Shown: piece after piece, positions 14,618 to 24,714 of the stretch | Numbering within the stretch: the stretch's first letter is position 1 | How the letters are laid out: every line of letters begins with the position of its first letter | Source: Streptomyces sp. NRRL WC-3618 | GTDB lineage: Bacteria; Actinomycetota; Actinomycetes; Streptomycetales; Streptomycetaceae | Direction: 5' to 3' | Length of the DNA: 25,540 bases | NCBI RefSeq assembly: GCF_001280005.1 | Contig: NZ_LGDW01000019.1 | Span: forward strand, 1-25,540 | Notes under the pieces: generated by a model | The model's database searches: none | Told to the model about the DNA's origin: nothing | Seen by the model: only the letters and a program-made list of their open reading frames with translations | Translations under genes and position numbers: made by a program

Positions 14618-15627
14618 GCCGCCTTCGCCGGCTCCTTCCGCCGTCGAGAGCCGTCCTCGTCCGTGTTCCGGCGGGAATCGATACGCGAGCGTGACGGCCA
14701 GCGCACGTCATAGGCCCAGCCAAGCTTCTCGAACCAGCGGATAAGCCGTGCCGACGAATCGACCTGCCCGCGCATCACACCGTGCCGCGCCGACGTCGGG
14801 TCGGCATGGTGCAGGTTGTGCCAGGACTCGCCGCAGGAGAGCACGGCCAGCCACCACACGTTGCCCGAGCGGTCCCGCGACTTGAACGGGCGCTTGCCCA
14901 CCGCGTGGCAGATCGAGTTGATCGACCAGGTGACGTGATGCAACAGGCAGACACGGACCAGCGAGCCCCAGAAGAAGCCCGTGAACGCGCCCCACCAGGA
15001 CATCGTCACCAGACCGCCGATCAGCGCGGGCAGCGCCAGCGACAGCATCGCCCACCAGATGAACTGCCGCGAGATCGCCCGGATGTCCGGGTCCTTGATC
15101 AGGTCGGGCGCGTACTTGTCCTGCGGAGTCTGCTCCTCGTCGAACATCCACTCGATGTGCGCCCACCACAGGCCCCGCATCAGCGCCGGAACCGTCTCCC
15201 CGAACCGCCACGGCGAATGCGGATCACCCTCCGCGTCCGAGAACTTGTGGTGTTTGCGATGGTCGGCCACCCACCGCACCAGCGGACCCTCCACCGCCAT
15301 CGAACCCGCGATGGCGAGCGCGATCCGCAACGGCCGCTTCGCCTTGAACGCGCCGTGCGTGAAGTACCGGTGGAAACCGATCGTGATGCCGTGGCACCCC
15401 AGGTAGTAGAAGAAGACGAGCAGGCCCAGATCCAGCCAGCTCACCCCCCACCCCCACGCCAGCGGCACCGCCGCCACAACCGCGAGGAACGGGACGATGA
15501 TGAAGAGAAGAAGCGTGATCTGTTCGAGCGAACGCTTCTGTTCGCCACCCAGCGTGGCCGAGGGCAGTGAGGAGTCGTCGGGCGTCTTCCCAGCGTCTTC
15601 GAGCGCGTCGGAAGGTGAGGTGGTCAT
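14614..15627 (-). CDS. Membrane-bound acyl-CoA/acyl-lipid desaturase
   Basis: This integral-membrane di-iron enzyme introduces a double bond, most likely delta-9, into acyl chains. The 337-residue product begins at ATG 15627, with AGGGGA upstream on this strand. The three histidine boxes are intact: H86RYFTH91, H123RKHH127 and H270NLHH274. Hydrophobic segments lie at about 36-58, 62-80, 100-112, 190-208 and 212-235. [28 protein letters not shown] is a typical family N-terminal half. It is the first gene of a two-gene operon with the TetR regulator and diverges from ppc. The electron donor (ferredoxin or rubredoxin system) is not nearby. Cold or membrane-fluidity control is expected for the family but not shown here. 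Confidence 0.94.
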   Translation of the reverse strand: MTTSPSDALEDAGKTPDDSSLPSATLGGEQKRSLEQITLLLFIIVPFLAVVAAVPLAWGWGVSWLDLGLLVFFYYLGCHGITIGFHRYFTHGAFKAKRPLRIALAIAGSMAVEGPLVRWVADHRKHHKFSDAEGDPHSPWRFGETVPALMRGLWWAHIEWMFDEEQTPQDKYAPDLIKDPDIRAISRQFIWWAMLSLALPALIGGLVTMSWWGAFTGFFWGSLVRVCLLHHVTWSINSICHAVGKRPFKSRDRSGNVWWLAVLSCGESWHNLHHADPTSARHGVMRGQVDSSARLIRWFEKLGWAYDVRWPSRSRIDSRRNTDEDGSRRRKEPAKAA

Positions 15628-15677
15628 ACGCGTCCCCTGGGGGGTGGTGTGGGTCCAGTCAGATACCGGGATACGGA

Positions 15678-15697
15678 ATCCGAGGGCGCCCTCGGAT
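15678..15697. promoter_or_regulatory. Perfect 20-bp palindrome in desaturase-ppc intergenic region
   Basis: ATCCGAGGGC (15678-15687) is followed immediately by its exact reverse complement (15688-15697). It lies about 50 bp upstream of the desaturase start, in its likely 5' untranslated region. It could be a protein-binding site or fold in RNA. Confidence 0.6.
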
Positions 15698-15709
15698 CCT
15701 CAGGCTCCC

Positions 15710-15740
15710 TACGCTTGCGTAACCTACGGCGTCGTAAGTA
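15710..15740. promoter_or_regulatory. TetR-type operator candidate upstream of desaturase
   Basis: TACGCTTGCGTA (15710-15721; 5-bp arms) abuts an imperfect palindrome, AACCTACG-GCGT-CGTAAGTA (15721-15740; 6 of 8 arm positions match). TetR regulators of actinobacterial lipid genes often bind CCTACGG...CCGTAGG-like sites. Its place in the divergent region makes it the likely site for the TetR protein of the desaturase operon. The rest of 15628-15955 (328 bp) holds ppc leader sequence and no credible gene. Confidence 0.6.
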
Positions 15741-15955
15741 TGTCAGCGCGCTGCCCGGCGGCAAGAGCCCGAAATTCAGCGCGTCCCCCTCGACACCTAT
15801 CCTTGAGTCGGTCGGACAGCGCGGTCCGCTCCCATTTCTTCCCGGTTGCCACGCCCCATGCCTCCCGTGCTCGGCCTCCGGCGCGGCCCACAGCCGTCCG
15901 GACACCGGCCGGGTACCCTCCCCGCCGAGCCTCCACACTGCAAGGAGCCGCACCT

Positions 15956-18694
<2,739 letters not shown>

Positions 18695-18717
18695 ACAACG
18701 AAGCCGAACAACAAAAA

Positions 18718-18761
18718 GGTGCCCTCGTACACGGACACACCGTCCCGCGTACGAGGGCACC
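18718..18761. terminator. Bidirectional terminator between ppc and the small membrane protein gene
   Basis: GGTGCCCTCGTAC (18718-18730) and its exact reverse complement (18749-18761) form a 13-bp perfect stem. The 18-nt loop contains a further ACGG/CCGT pair. On the minus strand the hairpin is followed by TTTTTGTTGTT, a true U tract for the leftward gene; it can also end the ppc transcript. Confidence 0.85.
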
Positions 18762-18771
18762 CGCACGTCCT

Positions 18772-19290
18772 CTACAGCGCCACCCAGGCCGCCGTCACCA
18801 GCGCCAGCCCACACCCCGCCAGCGCCCACCCCGCCCGCGTCAGCCCCAGCCCACCCGCCACCACGACCGACGCCAGCAGCAACGCACCACCCAACGGCAC
18901 CCACGCGTACAGCAGACCCGCCGGACCCGACCGCACCACATCACGGCTCCCGGGCTTCACGACCACGGCGTACGTCTCGCCCTCACTGACCCCCACCGAC
19001 TGCGCCAGCACCACTCGGCCCCGCGCCGTCGACCCCACCGACACCGGCCGGTACGACCCCGTACAGACCCCGTCCGCGCACCCCGACACCGTCATCGTGC
19101 CCTGCTCACGCCCCTTGCTGAGCATCACGTGCTGAGCCGTCCCCCAGGACGCCCACACACCCGCGATCAGGATCAGCGCAGCGACCGTACCCATCACCGC
19201 GAACCGCCCGAACACACCGACACGCCCGAGCGGCGGCGAGGCGGAAGCGGACCTGTGGCGGTGCGCGTTGGCTGGCATGGGCGGGATCAT
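18772..19290 (-). CDS. Small membrane protein of unknown function (DUF3592-like)
   Basis: The 172-residue product starts at ATG 19290, which has AGGA 9 bases upstream; an in-frame ATG at 19278 lacks one. The layout is a short basic N-terminus, a membrane helix at about 28-50 (FAVMGTVAALILIAGVWASWG), and a soluble domain at about 51-122. That domain carries a two-cysteine element (CADGVC, 71-76) and a GETYAVVVKPG strand. Two further hydrophobic helices lie at about 125-150 and 153-171. The architecture resembles DUF3592-type proteins that carry a small beta domain outside the membrane. The two close cysteines may form a disulfide. It is a single-gene unit between ppc and pth, and I do not recognise a function. 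Confidence 0.75.
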   Translation of the reverse strand: MIPPMPANAHRHRSASASPPLGRVGVFGRFAVMGTVAALILIAGVWASWGTAQHVMLSKGREQGTMTVSGCADGVCTGSYRPVSVGSTARGRVVLAQSVGVSEGETYAVVVKPGSRDVVRSGPAGLLYAWVPLGGALLLASVVVAGGLGLTRAGWALAGCGLALVTAAWVAL

Positions 19291-19432
19291 TGGCCATGGT
19301 CCTGCGATCGGTCAACTCCTGCCCGGCAAAGTCAGCAGTTGTACCCACGTAATCTCCGGGCGCCCGCCACCCCGGACACTCACCACAAATCTCCAGCAGG
19401 CCACAGGAAGCCCCATGAACCCCAGGACGTGT

Positions 19433-19452
19433 CAGCAGGTCCCAGCAGGTCC
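19433..19452. repeat. Tandem 10-bp repeat downstream of pth
   Basis: CAGCAGGTCC occurs twice back to back at 19433-19442 and 19443-19452, in the 170-bp gap between pth and the small membrane protein gene. Nothing else is evident in that gap. Confidence 0.6.
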
Positions 19453-19461
19453 CGGAGGGTC

Positions 19462-20064
19462 TCAGGAGTTGTACGCGCCCTGCGCCCGCTCCAAGCCCTC
19501 CGTCACCAAAGCCTCCACCGCGTCCGTCGCCCGGTCCACGAAGTAGTCCAGTTCCTTGCGCTCCGCCGACGAGAAGTCCTTCAGCACGAAATCCGCCACC
19601 TGCATACGACCCGGCGGACGCCCGATCCCGAACCGCACCCGGTGATAGTCCGCGCCCATCGCCTTCGTCATCGACTTCAGACCGTTGTGACCGTTGTCCC
19701 CGCCACCCAGCTTCAGCCGCAGCACCCCGTAGTCGATGTCCAGCTCGTCATGAACCGCCACCACCCGGTCCAGCGGCACCTTGTAGAACTCGCGCAACGC
19801 GTTCACCGGCCCACCCGACAGGTTCATGTACGACGTCGGCTTCGCCAGGATCACCCGGCAGCCGGCCGGTCCAGGCGGCCCGACCCGCCCCTCGACGACC
19901 TGGGCCTGGGCCTTCCCGGCCCGCTTGAACTTCCCGCCGATCCGTCCCGCCAGCAGGTCGGCCACCATGAACCCCACGTTGTGCCGGTTCATCGCGTACT
20001 CCGGCCCGGGATTGCCGAGCCCCACGATCAGCCAGGGGCCACCCGCGTCGGTCGTCACGTCCAT
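19462..20064 (-). CDS. pth: Peptidyl-tRNA hydrolase
   Basis: Pth frees tRNA from peptidyl-tRNA that has dropped off the ribosome. The 200-residue product begins at ATG 20064, with AAGGAGAG directly upstream. Family signatures are [21 protein letters not shown] with N18 and catalytic H28, [10 protein letters not shown] with N81, VAVHDELDI with D106, and [11 protein letters not shown] with N127. The region around 55-70 ([16 protein letters not shown]) is slightly longer and Pro/Gly-rich compared with the E. coli enzyme. It follows rplY by 72 bp in the conserved glmU-prs-rplY-pth order. A 7-bp hairpin in the gap may lower read-through. Confidence 0.96.
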   Translation of the reverse strand: MDVTTDAGGPWLIVGLGNPGPEYAMNRHNVGFMVADLLAGRIGGKFKRAGKAQAQVVEGRVGPPGPAGCRVILAKPTSYMNLSGGPVNALREFYKVPLDRVVAVHDELDIDYGVLRLKLGGGDNGHNGLKSMTKAMGADYHRVRFGIGRPPGRMQVADFVLKDFSSAERKELDYFVDRATDAVEALVTEGLERAQGAYNS

Positions 20065-20083
20065 CTCTCCTTGATACGCGTCA

Positions 20084-20110
20084 GCCGCCGCCCCTGGAGG
20101 GAACGGCGGC
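20084..20110 (-). terminator. Weak hairpin between rplY and pth
   Basis: GCCGCCG (20084-20090) pairs with CGGCGGC (20104-20110), and CCCCT/GGAGGG inside the loop can add pairs. There is no T tract. It may be an attenuator or partial terminator after rplY. Confidence 0.45.
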
Positions 20111-20136
20111 CGACGAACTGAGACTTACGGGGAAGA

Positions 20137-20721
20137 TCAGGCCTCGGTGGTCGCGGCCTCGGCGTCGGCCGGGGCCTCCTCCGCCTGCGCGGAGAGGACC
20201 TGGAGGACGACCGCGTCCTCGTCGATCACCAGCGTGGTGCCCGTGGGCAGCGGGATGTCCTTGGCGAGGATGGAGGCACCGGCCTCCAGGCCCGCGATGG
20301 ACACGGTGACGGACTCGGGGATGTGCGTGGCCTCGGCCTCGACCGTCAGCGTGCTCAGCACGTGCTCGAGCAGGTAGGCGCCCGGCGCCAGGTCGCCCTC
20401 GGTGTGGACGTAGACCTCGACGGTGACCTTCTCGCCGCGCTTCACGGTGAGCAGGTCGACGTGCTTGAGGAAGCCCTTGAGGGCGTCACGCTGGACGGCC
20501 TTCGGGATCGCCAGCTCGGTGCGGCCCTCGATGTCCAGGGTCAGCAGAACGTTCGGGGTACGCAGGGCGAGCTGCAGCTCGTGACCCGGCAGCGCGATGT
20601 GGACCGGCTCGGCGCCGTGGCCGTAGACGACCGCGGGAACCTGGCCCTCGCGGCGGATGCGGCGCGAGGCACCCTTGCCGAACTCGGTGCGGGTCTCGGC
20701 GGTGAGCTTGACGTCGGACAT
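20137..20721 (-). CDS. rplY: 50S ribosomal protein L25 / general stress protein Ctc
   Basis: It binds 5S rRNA in the large subunit. ATG 20721 is chosen, with GAGGAG 8 bases upstream, giving 194 residues; an upstream in-frame extension to 20760 lacks this. The N-terminal L25 domain (about 1-92; MSDVKLTAETRTEFGKGASRRIRREGQVPAVVYG) is followed by the TL5/Ctc-type beta domain (about 95-180; HIPESVTVSIAGLEAGASILAKDIPLP). The acidic Ala/Glu tail (AEEAPADAEAATTEA) is usual in actinobacteria. The gene lies between prs and pth, with a 220-bp upstream gap carrying large hairpins, so expression may be controlled separately from prs. Confidence 0.95.
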   Translation of the reverse strand: MSDVKLTAETRTEFGKGASRRIRREGQVPAVVYGHGAEPVHIALPGHELQLALRTPNVLLTLDIEGRTELAIPKAVQRDALKGFLKHVDLLTVKRGEKVTVEVYVHTEGDLAPGAYLLEHVLSTLTVEAEATHIPESVTVSIAGLEAGASILAKDIPLPTGTTLVIDEDAVVLQVLSAQAEEAPADAEAATTEA

Positions 20722-20830
20722 GCTGTGCACTCCTCGTACAGGTGAGAGACGGACAGTCACCCGGCCACGAACGGCCTGCTACGAAGAGCGCGTCGATAAC
20801 GGATCACCGGCCCCGCAAATGACACGGGTA

Positions 20831-20880
20831 CGGCCTCCCTCGCCGAGCAACTCGCACAGACTACTCGGCAGGGGAGGCCG
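20831..20880 (-). promoter_or_regulatory. Large hairpin in prs-rplY intergenic region
   Basis: CGGCCTCCCTCGCCGAG (20831-20847) and CTCGGCAGGGGAGGCCG (20864-20880) pair along 17 bp, with two adjacent non-Watson-Crick positions and a 16-nt loop. On the minus strand it lies about 110 bp before rplY and about 60 bp after prs. No U tract follows, although GATTTTTC precedes it. It could end prs transcription or act as an rplY leader. Confidence 0.65.
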
Positions 20881-20917
20881 CAGAAAAATCGATCATGCAG
20901 AAGCGATCCAGCAGATC

Positions 20918-20939
20918 CCGTCGGACGGGAGACCGACGG
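20918..20939 (-). terminator. Small hairpin directly after prs
   Basis: CCGTCGG (20918-20924) pairs with CCGACGG (20933-20939) with an 8-nt loop, 2 bp past the prs stop codon. This may stabilise the 3' end or help termination. Confidence 0.5.
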
Positions 20940-20941
20940 AC

Positions 20942-21922
20942 CTACTGCTCGTCGAACAGGCTCGTCACCGAACCGTCCTCGAACACCTCACGCACCGCAC
21001 TCGCGATCGTCGGCGCGATCGACAGCACCTTGATCTTGTCCAGGTCGGCACTCAGCTCACCCGGCGTCGGCAGCGTGTTCGTGAACACGAACTCACTCAC
21101 CCGCGAGTTCTTCAGACGATCCGCCGCAGGACCCGACAGCACACCGTGCGTCGCCGTCACGATGACATCCTCCGCACCGTGCGCGAACAACGCGTCCGCC
21201 GCCGCCACGATCGTCCCACCGGTGTCGATCATGTCGTCGACCAGCACACACACCCGACCCTTGACCTCACCCACGACCTCGTGGACGGTCACCTGGTTCG
21301 CCACATCCTTGTCACGCCGCTTGTGCACGATCGCCAGCGGCGCACCCAGCCGGTCACACCAACGGTCCGCCACCCGCACACGACCCGCGTCCGGCGACAC
21401 CACCGTCAGCTTGCCCTTGTCCACCTTCGCGCCCACATAGTCCGCGAGCAGCGGCAAGGCGAAGAGATGATCGACCGGACCGTCGAAGAAGCCCTGGATC
21501 TGGTCCGTGTGCAGATCCACCGTCAGGATCCGGTCCGCACCCGCCGTCGCCATCAGATCCGCGACCAGACGCGCCGAGATCGGTTCACGCCCACGGTGCT
21601 TCTTGTCCTGCCGCGCGTAACCGTAGAACGGCACGATCACGGTGATGGAACGAGCCGACGCACGCTTCAGCGCGTCGATCATGATCAACTGCTCCATGAT
21701 CCACTGGTTGATCGGAGCCGTGTGGCTCTGGATCACGAAGCAGTCCGCGCCACGCGCCGACTCCTCGTACCGAACGTAGATCTCACCGTTCGCGAAGTCG
21801 AAGGCCTTCGTCGGGACAACCCCGACCCCCAACTGCTGGGCGACCTCCTCGGCAAGCTCGGGGTGGGCGCGGCCGGAGAAGAACATCATCTTCTTCTTCT
21901 CGCCGGTCTTGGTCCCGGTCAC
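20942..21922 (-). CDS. prs: Ribose-phosphate pyrophosphokinase (PRPP synthetase)
   Basis: It makes PRPP from ribose-5-phosphate and ATP for nucleotide, histidine and tryptophan synthesis. GTG 21922, with GAGGAGAC upstream, gives 326 residues. Family motifs are FFSGRAHPELAEEV, FANGEIYVRYEESARGADCFVIQS, the ATP-site PFYGYARQDKKHRGREPISARLVADL, the divalent-metal VDLHTDQIQGFF, and the PRPP loop VCVLVDDMIDTGGT. It lies 117 bp after glmU in the conserved glmU-prs order. The start MTGTKTGEKKKMMFF is typical for actinobacteria. Confidence 0.96.
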   Translation of the reverse strand: MTGTKTGEKKKMMFFSGRAHPELAEEVAQQLGVGVVPTKAFDFANGEIYVRYEESARGADCFVIQSHTAPINQWIMEQLIMIDALKRASARSITVIVPFYGYARQDKKHRGREPISARLVADLMATAGADRILTVDLHTDQIQGFFDGPVDHLFALPLLADYVGAKVDKGKLTVVSPDAGRVRVADRWCDRLGAPLAIVHKRRDKDVANQVTVHEVVGEVKGRVCVLVDDMIDTGGTIVAAADALFAHGAEDVIVTATHGVLSGPAADRLKNSRVSEFVFTNTLPTPGELSADLDKIKVLSIAPTIASAVREVFEDGSVTSLFDEQ

Positions 21923-22039
21923 AGCACTGTCTCCTCGGAGGTGTCTCAGCCGCGGTCAGCCCTGAAGAGGCCTGCTCAGCTGGGGGTGTGCGGGTGTGCA
22001 TCTATCACGGTAGCCGGAGTCCGCCCCACGCGTTTCCGG

Positions 22040-23488
22040 TCAGCTTTCGTCGCCCTGCTCCCGAGAAGCCGCCTCGGCCGCCTTCGCCGACGCAGTCCCC
22101 GGCCGCTTACGAGCCACCCAACCCTCGATATTCCGCTGCTGGCCACGGGCCACGGCCAACGAACCGGGCGGTACGTCCTTCGTGATCACAGAGCCGGCCG
22201 CAGTGTACGCACCATCCCCGACCGTGACAGGCGCCACAAACATGTTGTCCGAACCCGTCTTGCAATGCGACCCGACAACGGTGTGATGCTTGTCCTGCCC
22301 GTCATAGTTCACGAACACACTCGCGGCACCGATGTTCGTGAACTCACCGATCGTCGCGTCCCCCACATACGACAGATGCGGCACCTTCGTCCCGTCACCG
22401 ATCGACGTGTTCTTCGTCTCCACATACGTACCGATCTTGGACTGCACGCCCAGACGGGTGCCAGGCCGAAGATAGGCGTACGGCCCCACGTTCGCCCGCG
22501 CCCCCACCACCGCACCGTCGGCAACGGTGTTGTCCACCCGGGCCCCGGCACCCACCCGCGTGTCCTTCAGCCGCGAATTGGGCCCGACCTCGGCACCCTC
22601 GGCGAGATGCGTCGCCCCCTGGAGCAGCGTGTTCGGGTGAACGATCGAATCCTGCTCGAACGTGACCGAAACATCGACCCACGTAGTGGCGGGATCGATC
22701 ACACTCACCCCCGCGAGCATGGCCTCGGTCAACAGCCGGTCGTTGAGGATCCGCCGCGCCTCGGCCAACTGCACCCGGTTGTTGATCCCCGCGATCTCCC
22801 GGTGATCGGCCGCCACACACGCCCCGACCCGATGCCCGGCCTCACGCAGAATCCCGAGTACGTCCGTCAGGTACTCCTCACCCTGACTGTTGTCCGTCCG
22901 CACCTTCCCCAGCGCGTCCGCCAGCAACCGCCCGTCGAACGCGAAGACACCGGAGTTGATCTCACGGATCGCCCGCTGCGAGTCGGTCGCGTCCTTGTGC
23001 TCGACGATGGCGGTGACCGCCCCGGACGCCGCGTCCCGCACGATCCGCCCGTACCCCGTCGCGTCCGGCACCTCAGCCGTCAGCACCGTCACGGCGTTGC
23101 CGTCGGAGGAGTGGGTCGCGGCGAGAGTGCGGAGGGTCGATCCGGTGAGGAGGGGAGTGTCGCCACAGACGACGACCACCGTCCCGTCGACGGTCCCACC
23201 CAGCTCCTCCAGCCCCATCCGCACGGCGTGACCGGTGCCGTTCTGCTGCGCCTGGAAGGCGGTACGGATGTCGGTGCCGGTCTCCGCCAGGTGCGCGGTG
23301 ACCTGCTCACGGGCGTGGCCCACGACGACGACCAGGTTCTCGGGGTCCAACTCACGGGCGGAGGCGAGCACATGACCCACCAGCGAACGGCCACAGAGCT
23401 CGTGCAGGACCTTGGGTGTGGCCGACTTCATACGGGTGCCCTCACCCGCTGCGAGTACGACTACGGCGGCGGGGCGATTGGCGCTCAC
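22040..23488 (-). CDS. glmU: Bifunctional GlcNAc-1-phosphate uridyltransferase / glucosamine-1-phosphate acetyltransferase
   Basis: GlmU catalyses the last two steps to UDP-GlcNAc, the precursor of peptidoglycan. GTG 23488 is preceded by GAAGGG on this strand and gives 482 residues. The N-terminal nucleotidyltransferase shows VVLAAGEGTRMKSATPKVLHELCGRSLV (10-37), QNGTGHAVR and the metal-site VVVVCGDTPLL. The C-terminal left-handed beta-helix shows hexapeptide repeats (VGPNSRLKDTRVGAGARV... IGEFTNIGAASVFVNYDG) and the acetyltransferase residues around TVVGSHCKTGSDNMFVAPVTVGDGAYTAAGSVI. The C-terminal Lys/Ala-rich tail is usual for actinobacteria. It is upstream of prs and downstream of tRNA-Gln, from which a terminator separates it. 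Confidence 0.97.
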   Translation of the reverse strand: MSANRPAAVVVLAAGEGTRMKSATPKVLHELCGRSLVGHVLASARELDPENLVVVVGHAREQVTAHLAETGTDIRTAFQAQQNGTGHAVRMGLEELGGTVDGTVVVVCGDTPLLTGSTLRTLAATHSSDGNAVTVLTAEVPDATGYGRIVRDAASGAVTAIVEHKDATDSQRAIREINSGVFAFDGRLLADALGKVRTDNSQGEEYLTDVLGILREAGHRVGACVAADHREIAGINNRVQLAEARRILNDRLLTEAMLAGVSVIDPATTWVDVSVTFEQDSIVHPNTLLQGATHLAEGAEVGPNSRLKDTRVGAGARVDNTVADGAVVGARANVGPYAYLRPGTRLGVQSKIGTYVETKNTSIGDGTKVPHLSYVGDATIGEFTNIGAASVFVNYDGQDKHHTVVGSHCKTGSDNMFVAPVTVGDGAYTAAGSVITKDVPPGSLAVARGQQRNIEGWVARKRPGTASAKAAEAASREQGDES

Positions 23489-23567
23489 GGGTGGTGCCCT
23501 TCGGCTGCGGAGGGGGTGGGGTGGACATCCGCAGGATACCGGGGGGTTTCGTGGGGGACATGAGTAA

Positions 23568-23593
23568 GGGCCCTGACTGAGCAGTCAGGACCC
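23568..23593 (-). terminator. Terminator after tRNA-Gln
   Basis: GGGCCCTGACTG (23568-23579) and CAGTCAGGACCC (23582-23593) form a near-perfect inverted repeat (one mismatch) 9 bp beyond the tRNA 3' end, between tRNA-Gln and glmU. The loop must open to at least 4-6 nt. Confidence 0.75.
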
Positions 23594-23601
23594 GAACTAA
23601 G

Positions 23602-23673
23602 CTCCCCCGCCAGGACTCGAACCTGAAATACATTATCCAAAGTAATGTGTGTTGCCGATTACACCACGGGGGA
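23602..23673 (-). tRNA. tRNA-Gln (anticodon TTG)
   Basis: The minus-strand cloverleaf can be read in full over 72 bases. The acceptor stem is TCCCCCG/CGGGGGA. The D arm is GTGT-AATCGGCA-ACAC and the anticodon arm is CATTA-CTTTGGA-TAATG with anticodon TTG. The T arm has the loop TTCGAGT closed by TCAGG/CCTGG, and the discriminator is G. CCA is not encoded. It reads CAA codons, and CAG by wobble. The gene begins 14 bp past the stop of the co-oriented HTH gene, with no obvious promoter in that gap. Confidence 0.96.
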
Positions 23674-23687
23674 TCACTCCGGGCAGC

Positions 23688-24548
23688 CTACGCGGTTCGC
23701 CGCTTGGCCTCCACCACCATGCCAGACCACCACCCCTCGATGCGACGGTATAGGTCGGATCCCTTCAGTACGCGCACCGTGAGGCAACCACGGTAGTTTT
23801 CGCCCACGTTCTTCCGGACGGTCTTGGGGTTGTGTTTCTTCAGGGTCGTCTTGTAGAAGGCTGATCGATCTGCCTTCACGAGGTCTGTCCAGTACTGCTC
23901 GGCGCCAGTGACATCGGCGGTCTCGTGAATCATCACGGTGAACCGGAGGCGTTCGCGAGCCACGCCGAGCAGGTCCAACCAGGCCAGGTAAAGATCGATG
24001 ACTCCGGGGTCGCTGTTGACGAAGACGACGCTCTCGCGGCGGTCGTAGGACTTGTCCTTGGACCCTTCCGCCCAGTACAGGGCGACTCCGGCCATGAACA
24101 GCTCGCGGTCGGTCATCGCGCCGATCTCACGCATTGCAGTCGCCTTCGTACCCATCCGCTCAGCGTCGCGGATCGCCCCCTCGTGCTCCCACCGCTTCCG
24201 TGCCGCCAGCCTCGCCTGCTCCGTAGGATCCCGCCGCTCCGGCTTCGGCAGATCCCGTACCCACAACGAGATCGAACTCTTCGAGCACCCCAGCTCCACC
24301 TGGATCCGGTCGTACGTCCACCCCTGGAGCCGGAGTTCCCTCGCCCGGTGGCGCAGGTCGTCCTTCGCGTTCGGGCGCTTCGTCCACTCCGGGGGTGGCT
24401 CGCCCTCCAGGAGGCGGTTGAGGATGTCGTTGTTGTGGACGCGAAGCTGGTCGCGGATCTGGCGGCGGCTCAGCCCTTCCCGCCGCAACGCCACCGCCCG
24501 TTCCCGCAGCCCCTCGAAGTCCGCGTACTTGCCACATGCGTGTTCCAT
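23688..24548 (-). CDS. Two-HTH protein with possible LAGLIDADG-like C-terminal domain, next to tRNA-Gln
   Basis: From ATG 24548, with GAGGG 8 bases upstream, the product is 286 residues; an ATG at 24572 would add 8. Two HTH-like repeats are visible: residues 12-48 (LRERAVALRREGLSRRQIRDQLRVHNNDILNRLL) and 64-100 (LRHRARELRLQGWTYDRIQVELGCSKSSISLWVRDL), the second resembling resolvase or Sigma-70 region 4 HTHs. A basic linker with ARLAARKRWEHEG follows. The C-terminal part (about 145-280) has MTDRELFMAGVALYWAEGSKDK, FVNSDPGVIDLYLAWL and RGCLTVRVLKGSDLYRRIEGWW. I judge it similar to bacterial and archaeal HTH plus LAGLIDADG-like proteins of unknown role. Whether it is a DNA-binding regulator or a nuclease relic is unknown. 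Its codon use is slightly less GC3-biased than the neighbours. Confidence 0.75.
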   Translation of the reverse strand: MEHACGKYADFEGLRERAVALRREGLSRRQIRDQLRVHNNDILNRLLEGEPPPEWTKRPNAKDDLRHRARELRLQGWTYDRIQVELGCSKSSISLWVRDLPKPERRDPTEQARLAARKRWEHEGAIRDAERMGTKATAMREIGAMTDRELFMAGVALYWAEGSKDKSYDRRESVVFVNSDPGVIDLYLAWLDLLGVARERLRFTVMIHETADVTGAEQYWTDLVKADRSAFYKTTLKKHNPKTVRKNVGENYRGCLTVRVLKGSDLYRRIEGWWSGMVVEAKRRTA

Positions 24549-24714
24549 GGGAAAACCCTCAGGCGGAATCATCGCTTCCGGGGTCGAACGGTGTCCGATT
24601 CAGTAGTTCGAGGGGTTCCGGCAGGTTTCGAATCCGTTTGATCGCGGCGTGTGGTGTGCGTCAGTCGTCGAAACTCGCCGGAAAACGGGGTGCCGCCGAC
24701 CGTAGGCTGGACGC

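Noticed and set aside
20657..23563. A 968-codon plus-strand open frame across rplY, prs and glmU
   Set aside because: The His/Arg/Thr-rich translation is the antisense shadow of three well-conserved minus-strand genes.
23602..24600. Integrated element at tRNA-Gln
   Set aside because: No integrase gene is present and no second copy of the tRNA 3' end was seen in the window. The neighbouring gene lies on the 5' side of the tRNA, the wrong side for a standard attL-bounded island.
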